Below are positions 30,382-35,536 of a stretch of 35,536 nucleotides of DNA, piece by piece. This stretch comes from Clostridiales bacterium (GTDB taxonomy: Bacteria > Bacillota > Clostridia > Christensenellales > Aristaeellaceae): contig SFIM01000025.1 of the NCBI GenBank assembly GCA_004556155.1, positions 1 through 35,536 on the forward strand. Direction: 5' to 3'. A model generated the notes under the pieces. The model was not told the DNA's origin and searched no databases. It saw only the letters and a list, made by a program, of their open reading frames with translations. Made by a program: the position numbers and the translations under genes. How positions within the stretch are numbered: position 1 is the stretch's first letter; the number at the start of each line of letters is the position of its first letter.

Positions 30382-31308
30382 ATGAACATCCTGCATTTGA
30401 AGTACGCCGTTGAGGTGGCCAAGGCCGGGTCGCTCAGCAAAGCGGCCGAGGCGCTGTACATGAACCAGCCCAACCTCAGCCGCGCCATCAAGGAGCTGGA
30501 GGCATCGCTGGGCATCACCATCTTTGGCCGCAGCGCCAAGGGCGTGTACGTTACCCCCGAAGGGGAGGAGTTTTTGGGCTACGCGCGCAAGATCCTCAGC
30601 CAGATCGACGAGGTGGAGGCCATTTATAAAAGCGGCGCGCCCGTGCGCCAGCGGTTTTCCATCTCCGTGCCGCGCGCCAGCTATATCAGCGCTGCCTTCG
30701 CGCAGTTTTCCAAGCGCCTGGGCCCCGAGCGCGCCGAAATCTTCTATAAAGAAACCAACGCCATGCGCGTGATCCGCAATATCCTGACCGCCGATTACAA
30801 GCTGGGCATCCTGCGCTATGCCTCCAACTATGATAAATACTTTAAGGAAATGCTGGATGAAAAGGGCCTCACGGGCGAGCTGGTGACGGAGTTTCACTAT
30901 GTGCTGCTGATGAACGAAAAGCACCCCCTGGCCGGTAAGGAGACCATCTCCTTCGCCGACCTGCGGCCTTTCATCGAGATTGCCCACGCCGATCCCTATG
31001 TGCCCTCGCTTCCCCTGGCCACCGTCAAAAAGGAGGAGCTGCCCGACGATATCGATCGCCGCATCTTCGTGTTTGAGCGGGCCAGCCAGTACGACCTTTT
31101 GCAGCAGAACCCCGAAACCTTTATGTGGGTGTCGCCCGCGCCGGAGGATACCCTCAGGCGCTACGGCCTGGTGCAGCGCGCTTGCCCCGAGAATCAAAAG
31201 GTGTACCGCGATATGCTGATTTATCGCAAGGATTACAAGCTGACCGAGCTGGATCAGGATTTTATCACCGAGCTTTGCAAGGCAAGAAGGCAATATCTCA
31301 ACATTTAA
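30382..31308 (+). CDS. LysR family regulator upstream of adhE
   Basis: A 308-residue LysR-type regulator. The helix-turn-helix (about 1-60) has HLKYAVEVAKAGSLSKAAEALYMN (split) and NQPNLSRAIKELEASLG. The effector domain follows from about 90. I chose ATG 30382 because GGGAGG lies 10 bases upstream. The extra five codons from 30367 lack a Shine-Dalgarno. It reads towards adhE, and a LysR-like dyad (31367-31395) stands about 60 bases before the predicted adhE transcription start. Control of adhE is therefore plausible, but unproven. The effector domain gives no clue to the ligand. A perfect TATAAT at 30330-30335 has no good -35. Confidence 0.87.
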   Translation: MNILHLKYAVEVAKAGSLSKAAEALYMNQPNLSRAIKELEASLGITIFGRSAKGVYVTPEGEEFLGYARKILSQIDEVEAIYKSGAPVRQRFSISVPRASYISAAFAQFSKRLGPERAEIFYKETNAMRVIRNILTADYKLGILRYASNYDKYFKEMLDEKGLTGELVTEFHYVLLMNEKHPLAGKETISFADLRPFIEIAHADPYVPSLPLATVKKEELPDDIDRRIFVFERASQYDLLQQNPETFMWVSPAPEDTLRRYGLVQRACPENQKVYRDMLIYRKDYKLTELDQDFITELCKARRQYLNI

Positions 31309-31366
31309 TCGCCGCGTTTCGCGCCGGATTTGTCATAATCTGAAGTTTTTTAACCAATCGCTCATT

Positions 31367-31395
31367 ATATATCGATAATGATAATACAGATATAT
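31367..31395. promoter_or_regulatory. 7-15-7 inverted repeat upstream of adhE
   Basis: ATATATC (31367-31373) and GATATAT (31389-31395) are inverted copies 15 bases apart. The centre lies about 60 bases before the predicted transcription start, which is where LysR proteins commonly bind. The sequence is AT-rich, so chance is a real alternative. Confidence 0.45.
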
Positions 31396-31406
31396 CAAAC
31401 TTACAA

Positions 31407-31435
31407 TTCCAATCGCGCTTCCGTTATCGTATAAT
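31407..31435 (+). promoter_or_regulatory. Promoter of adhE
   Basis: TTCCAA (31407-31412), a 17-base spacer and a perfect TATAAT (31430-31435). The poor -35 box is what an activator-dependent promoter would show. Confidence 0.55.
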
Positions 31436-31505
31436 AGCCATGGTTCTCCGGTGGAGGGCCCTGCGCGCTTCAGGGAAGCGTAGGAATGAAGGAGTGAGCG
31501 ATAAG

Positions 31506-34109
31506 ATGAAAAATTATGAAATCGTTGACGGCGTAGAAAAGCTGGAGGCTGCGATTGCCCGCGTGCGCGCGGCGCAGCAGCGCTTTGCCACCTATACCCA
31601 GGAGCAGGTAGACCGCATTTTCCTGGCGGCCGCCATCGCTGCCAACCAGCAGCGCATCCCCCTGGCCAAGCTGGCCGTGGAGGAAACCGGCATGGGCGTG
31701 GTGGAGGATAAGGTGATCAAAAACCACTACGCCGCCGAATATATTTATAACGCTTATAAGGATACCAAAACCTGCGGTGTAATCGAGGAGGACAAGGCCT
31801 TTGGTATCCGCAGGATCGCCGAGCCCATCGGCGTGATCGCGGCGGTTATCCCCACCACCAACCCAACCTCCACCGCCATTTTTAAAACCCTGGTCGCCCT
31901 GAAAACCCGCAACGGCATCATCATCAGCCCCCATCCCCGCGCCAAGAAATCCACCATCGCCGCCGCCAAGGTGGTGCTGGAGGCTGCTGTGGCCGCGGGC
32001 GCGCCCGAGGATATCATCGCCTGGATCGATGTGCCCTCGCTGGATATGACCAATCTGGTGATGAAGGAAGCCGATATCATCCTGGCCACCGGCGGCCCCG
32101 GCATGGTGCGCGCGGCCTATTCCAGCGGCAAGCCTGCCCTGGGCGTGGGCGCGGGCAACACCCCCGCCATCATCGACGACAGCGCCGATCTGGTGCTGGC
32201 CGTCAACTCCATCATTCATTCCAAGACCTTTGACAACGGCATGATCTGCGCCTCCGAGCAGTCGGTCATCGTGCTGGACAAGGTGTACGACGCGGTCAAG
32301 GCCGAGTTTGCCGCCCGCGGCTGCTACTTCCTCAACCCCGATGAAACCGACCGCGTGCGCAAGACCATCCTGATCAACGGCGCGCTCAACGCCAAGATCG
32401 TGGGTCAAAGCGCCGCCAGGATCGCCGAGCTGGCGGGCGTTACTGTGCCTGAGAATACCAAGATCCTCATCGGCGAGGTCAGCAGCGTGGAGCTGAGCGA
32501 GGAGTTCGCCCATGAAAAGCTGTCCCCTGTGCTGGCCATGTACCGCGCCGCCGATATCCAGGACGCCTTTGGCAAGGCCGAGCGCCTGATTGCCGACGGC
32601 GGCTTTGGCCACACCTCCTCCATTTACCTCAACACCCTTACCGAGCAGGCCAAGCTGGATGAGTTTGCCGGCCGTATGAAGACCTGCCGTATCCTGGTGA
32701 ACACCCCGGCCTCCCAGGGCGGCATCGGCGATCTGTACAACTTCAAGCTTGTGCCCTCCCTGACGCTGGGCTGCGGCTCCTGGGGCGGCAACTCCGTATC
32801 CGAGAACGTGGGCGTAAAGCACCTGCTCAATATCAAGACTGTGGCTGAACGGAGGGAGAATATGCTGTGGTTCCGCGCGCCGGAAAAGGTGTATCTGAAG
32901 AAGGGCTGCCTGCCGGTGGCGCTGAGCGAGCTGAAGACCGTGATGGGCAAGAAGAAGGCCTTCATCGTAACCGACTCCTTCCTGTATCATAACGGCTACA
33001 CCAAGCCGATTACCGACAAGCTGGACGAAATGGGCATCCAGCACACCACGTTCTTTGACGTCGCGCCCGATCCCACCCTGGCCTGCGCCAAGGCTGGCGC
33101 CAAGCAGATGACCGATTTCGCGCCCGACTGCATCATCGCCCTGGGCGGCGGCAGCGCCATGGACGCGGCCAAGATTATGTGGGTGATGTACGAGCATCCC
33201 GAGTGCGACTTTATGGATATGGCCATGCGCTTCATGGATATCCGCAAGCGCGTGTACACCTTCCCCAGGATGGGCGAAAAGGCCTACTTCATCGCCATCC
33301 CCACCTCCGCCGGCACGGGCAGCGAGGTAACGCCCTTCGCCGTTATCACCGATGAGCGCACGGGCGTAAAGTATCCCCTGACCGATTACGAGCTGCTGCC
33401 CAAGATGGCCATCATCGACGCGGACTTCCATATGACCGCGCCCCGCGGCCTGACCGCCGCCAGCGGTATCGACGCCGTTACCCACGCGCTGGAGGCCTAT
33501 GCCAGCATGATGGCTACCGATTTCACCGACGGTCTGGCGCTCAAGGCCTTGAAGGTCATCTTTGAGTACCTGCCCCGTGCCTATGACAACGGCCCCAACG
33601 ATCCCGAGGCCCGCGAGAAGATGGCCAACGCCGCCACCATGGCCGGTATGGCCTTCGCCAACGCCTTCCTGGGTGTGTGCCACTCCATGGCGCATAAGCT
33701 GGGCGCCTTCCATCACCTGCCCCACGGCGTGGCCAACGCCCTGATGATCGAGCAGGTGCTGCGCTTCAACGCGGCCGAGGCTCCCGCCAAGATGGGCACC
33801 TTCCCGCAGTACGATCATCCCCACACCCTGGCGCGCTACGCCGAGGTGGCCGACTACCTGAAGCTGGGCGGCGGCATGGATGAAGAAAAGCTGGAAAACC
33901 TGATCAAGGCCGTCAACGACCTCAAGGCCCGCGTGGGCATCAAGGCCACCATCCGTGATTACGGCGTGGACGAAAAGGACTTCCTGGATCGCCTGGACGA
34001 TATGACCGAGCAGGCCTTTGACGATCAGTGCACGGGCGCGAACCCCCGTTATCCGCTGATGAGCGAAATCAAGCAAATGTATCTGAACGCCTACTATGGC
34101 GACCACTGA
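31506..34109 (+). CDS. adhE: Bifunctional acetaldehyde-CoA/alcohol dehydrogenase
   Basis: An 867-residue fusion enzyme that reduces acetyl-CoA to acetaldehyde and then to ethanol, regenerating NAD+. The N-terminal aldehyde dehydrogenase domain (about 1-445) has the catalytic Cys248 in GMICASEQ and the cofactor segment GVGAGNTP. The C-terminal iron-dependent alcohol dehydrogenase domain has GGGSAMD at 547-553, DAVTHALEAY, and the metal histidine region GVCHSMAHKLGAFHHLPHG starting at 723. The length is typical for AdhE. I chose ATG 31506 (MKNYEIVDG), which has AAGGAG about 11 bases upstream. The frame from 31440 adds non-conserved residues. The enzyme assembles as long spirosomes in other bacteria. 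The kinase and ferredoxin downstream appear co-transcribed. Confidence 0.95.
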   Translation: MKNYEIVDGVEKLEAAIARVRAAQQRFATYTQEQVDRIFLAAAIAANQQRIPLAKLAVEETGMGVVEDKVIKNHYAAEYIYNAYKDTKTCGVIEEDKAFGIRRIAEPIGVIAAVIPTTNPTSTAIFKTLVALKTRNGIIISPHPRAKKSTIAAAKVVLEAAVAAGAPEDIIAWIDVPSLDMTNLVMKEADIILATGGPGMVRAAYSSGKPALGVGAGNTPAIIDDSADLVLAVNSIIHSKTFDNGMICASEQSVIVLDKVYDAVKAEFAARGCYFLNPDETDRVRKTILINGALNAKIVGQSAARIAELAGVTVPENTKILIGEVSSVELSEEFAHEKLSPVLAMYRAADIQDAFGKAERLIADGGFGHTSSIYLNTLTEQAKLDEFAGRMKTCRILVNTPASQGGIGDLYNFKLVPSLTLGCGSWGGNSVSENVGVKHLLNIKTVAERRENMLWFRAPEKVYLKKGCLPVALSELKTVMGKKKAFIVTDSFLYHNGYTKPITDKLDEMGIQHTTFFDVAPDPTLACAKAGAKQMTDFAPDCIIALGGGSAMDAAKIMWVMYEHPECDFMDMAMRFMDIRKRVYTFPRMGEKAYFIAIPTSAGTGSEVTPFAVITDERTGVKYPLTDYELLPKMAIIDADFHMTAPRGLTAASGIDAVTHALEAYASMMATDFTDGLALKALKVIFEYLPRAYDNGPNDPEAREKMANAATMAGMAFANAFLGVCHSMAHKLGAFHHLPHGVANALMIEQVLRFNAAEAPAKMGTFPQYDHPHTLARYAEVADYLKLGGGMDEEKLENLIKAVNDLKARVGIKATIRDYGVDEKDFLDRLDDMTEQAFDDQCTGANPRYPLMSEIKQMYLNAYYGDH

Positions 34110-34142
34110 TTGCCGCAGCGCAAGGAAAGGACAGGATAAAAC

Positions 34143-34892
34143 ATGAATCTGGACCGTGTAATCGCCGTCCGCACCAACAAGACGGTATACCGCGATGGGG
34201 ACAAGTGCATCAAGGTGTTTGATTCCGATTACTCCAAGGCGGACGTGCTCAACGAGGCGCTCAACCAGGCGCGCATCGAGGAGACGGGGCTGAACATTCC
34301 CAAGGTGCTGGAGGTATGCACCATTGAAGGAAAATGGGCCATCGTGTCCGAATATATCAAGGGCAAGACGCTGTCCCAACTGATGCAGGAGCATCCCGAA
34401 AAGAAGGACGAGTACCTGCGCCTGTTTGTGGAAACCCAGCTGCTGGTGCAGAGCAAGACCTGCCCGCTGCTCAGCCGCCTGAAGGATAAGATGAACCGCA
34501 AGATCAGCCAGGCCGATCTGGACGCGACCACGCGCTATGATCTGCACACCCGCCTGGAGGGCATGCCCAAGCATAACAAGGTATGCCACGGCGATTTCCG
34601 CCCCTCCAACGTGATCATCTCCGAGGATGGCACGCCCTATGTCATCGATTGGAGCCACGCCACTCAGGGCAACGCCTCCGCCGACGCGGCGCGTACCTAC
34701 CTGTGCTTCTGGCTCAAGGGCGATCTGGAGGATGCGGAAAAGTATCTGAATCTGTTCTGCGAGCTCAGCGGCACCGACAAGCGCTATGTGCAAAAGTGGA
34801 TGCCCATCGTGGCCGCCAGCCAGTCCGTCAAGGGCAACGCGCACGAGCGTGAGTTCCTGCTGTCCTGGGCCAACGTAGTGGATTATGAATAA
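34143..34892 (+). CDS. Small kinase of the APH/choline-kinase fold
   Basis: A 249-residue cytoplasmic phosphotransferase of the aminoglycoside phosphotransferase family (PF01636). The catalytic loop HGDFRPSN is at residues 149-156, with Asp151 the likely base and Asn156 a metal ligand. IDWSHA places the magnesium Asp at 169. A kinase N-lobe precedes these, with KCIKVFD (Lys24 as possible nucleotide contact). The family phosphorylates small molecules such as drugs, choline, sugars or thiamine. It lies 33 bases after adhE and 13 bases before the ferredoxin gene, with AAGGAAAGGA before the ATG, so a joint transcript is likely. The substrate is unknown. The position suggests a metabolic role and not drug resistance. 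Confidence 0.8.
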   Translation: MNLDRVIAVRTNKTVYRDGDKCIKVFDSDYSKADVLNEALNQARIEETGLNIPKVLEVCTIEGKWAIVSEYIKGKTLSQLMQEHPEKKDEYLRLFVETQLLVQSKTCPLLSRLKDKMNRKISQADLDATTRYDLHTRLEGMPKHNKVCHGDFRPSNVIISEDGTPYVIDWSHATQGNASADAARTYLCFWLKGDLEDAEKYLNLFCELSGTDKRYVQKWMPIVAASQSVKGNAHEREFLLSWANVVDYE

Positions 34893-34905
34893 GGAGAATA
34901 CCGCC

Positions 34906-35148
34906 ATGAAAATTACCGTTTGTATCGGCTCTTCCTGCCACATCAAGGGCTCCCGCCAGGTGGTGGAGCAGCTGCAGCAGCTTATCAGCGAGAACAACCT
35001 GAAGGATCGCGTGGAGCTGGCCGGCACCTTCTGCATGGGCAAGTGCCAGCAGGGCGTATGCGTGACGGTGGACAACGCTTTCCACTCCGTCAGCCCCGAT
35101 ACCGTGAAGGATTTCTTTGACAAGAACGTGCTGAGCCAGCTTGCCTGA
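34906..35148 (+). CDS. Thioredoxin-like [2Fe-2S] ferredoxin
   Basis: An 80-residue protein of the thioredoxin-like [2Fe-2S] ferredoxin family, related to NuoE and to subunits of NADH-linked hydrogenases. The four cluster ligands are visible: Cys6 and Cys11 in CIGSSC, then Cys43 and Cys47 in CMGKC. A fifth Cys follows at 52. I chose ATG 34906 because AAGGAG lies 9 bases upstream. The earlier ATG at 34885 would place that ribosome-binding site inside the gene. It is the last gene of the adhE group and is followed by a strong terminator. It may pass electrons to or from a partner, but none is encoded here. Confidence 0.85.
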   Translation: MKITVCIGSSCHIKGSRQVVEQLQQLISENNLKDRVELAGTFCMGKCQQGVCVTVDNAFHSVSPDTVKDFFDKNVLSQLA

Positions 35149-35167
35149 ACCGCATGATCGGGTATAA

Positions 35168-35199
35168 AAAACGCCAGTCCCGCGACTGGCGTTTTCCCG
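35168..35199. terminator. Terminator after the ferredoxin gene
   Basis: AAAACGCCAGTC (35168-35179) pairs perfectly with GACTGGCGTTTT (35184-35195) around CCGC. It has T on one side and A on the other, so it can work in both directions. Confidence 0.9.
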
Positions 35200-35536
35200 C
35201 GATTGGATGTATAATGCGGGAGTACAGAAGGAGACGGGGGACGAGGGGAGGACGGTACTTTCTTGAGTCAAGAAAGTACCAAAGAACCGGTTTGCGACGT
35301 AAATGCTGCTTGTGTTAAACCGGATGTGGCTTTGGTTACAACGCAGGGCAGGAAAAACCTTGCGCTGCCTGGTCTGGAGCAAGCTCCGCCCAGTCATCCC
35401 TTCGCTTTTCCCCTTCGGTCTGGCTTCGCCAGCCCTCGCGTCCAGCTGCGCTGTCTTGCGGGCGATAGCTGAGTGCGGAAAACATTCGTGCGATTGGCAG
35501 CAGTTGGCAAGAGTAATCCGCCAAAAGCCTTCTCCT
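35200..35536. other. Gene-free palindrome-rich right edge
   Basis: No gene is convincing. A TATAAT lies at 35211-35216, with no clear -35. A 27-bp palindrome (35254-35280) is followed by CCGGTTT/AAACCGG arms (35287 and 35317), GGAGC-AA-GCTCC, and CTGGC-TTC-GCCAG (35420-35432). This resembles an intergenic repeat cluster cut by the window end. Confidence 0.5.
35254..35280. repeat. Perfect 27-bp palindrome
   Basis: GGTACTTTCTTGA and TCAAGAAAGTACC are perfect 13-bp inverted arms around a single G. A related but imperfect sequence occurs at about 8437-8460, at the end of the gene at 7926-8477. Confidence 0.8.

Noticed and set aside
31309..31505. A Rex operator for adhE
   Set aside because: I looked for TTGTGA-N-TCACAA-like sequence on both strands and saw none.
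31440..31505. N-terminal extension of AdhE from the upstream ATG at 31440
   Set aside because: The 22 residues are unlike AdhE, and the good ribosome-binding site favours 31506.
31470..35123. A 1217-residue open frame on the minus strand across adhE, kinase and ferredoxin
   Set aside because: It lies exactly opposite three well-recognised genes. GC-rich third positions remove stops from one antisense frame. The protein is low-complexity and matches no family.
1..35536. tRNA, rRNA, CRISPR arrays and complete insertion sequences
   Set aside because: I looked for tRNA arms, rRNA blocks and regular spacer repeats and saw none. Only the recombinase relic suggests past mobile DNA.

Overview
The window looks like a GC-rich, spore-forming, anaerobic Clostridia-type Firmicute. 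The evidence is a BofA-type sporulation gene, GerMN-domain lipoproteins, a bifunctional AdhE, DUF6062 and DUF1934 genes, clear Shine-Dalgarno sequences and sigma-A-like promoters. The exact order cannot be fixed from the sequence. No rRNA, tRNA or CRISPR array was seen.

Layout. Bases 1-2240 hold the end of an unidentified gene and then an AT-richer graveyard: a GmrSD/DUF262 relic with an internal stop, joined out of frame to a relic of a large serine recombinase. Bases 2326-5466 (minus) are a sugar ABC importer without its own ATPase. Bases 5887-9210 (plus) carry comF, tcdA, a DUF1934 protein, an unknown gene and a metallo-beta-lactamase-fold hydrolase. A DeoR regulator follows, whose leader is built of 15-nt tandem repeats. 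Next come mobB (minus), a membrane protein (plus) and a SPOR-domain protein (minus).

Bases 13184-22604 are a long plus-strand run: DUF6062, two GerMN lipoproteins, ttcA, recD2, pcp, a HAD phosphatase, rlmH, recF and bofA. Several of these genes overlap or abut. tsaC converges on bofA. Between tsaC and a polar amino-acid ABC operon (24000-26286, minus) lies a 277-bp chain of palindromes with its own promoter-like sequence. Then come a polysaccharide deacetylase (minus), a LysR regulator divergent from a MATE exporter, a second LysR regulator, and a group made of adhE, a small APH-fold kinase and a thioredoxin-like [2Fe-2S] ferredoxin that ends in a strong terminator. The right edge (35200-35536) is non-coding and rich in palindromes.

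Themes. RNA modification recurs (TsaC, TcdA, TtcA, RlmH), as do DNA repair and uptake (RecD2, RecF, ComF) and sporulation or envelope functions (BofA, GerMN, SPOR, deacetylase). The most unusual items are the palindrome chain before tsaC, a hairpin that buries the bofA ribosome-binding site, the adhE-kinase-ferredoxin group with a LysR-like dyad upstream, and the repeat-built deoR leader.
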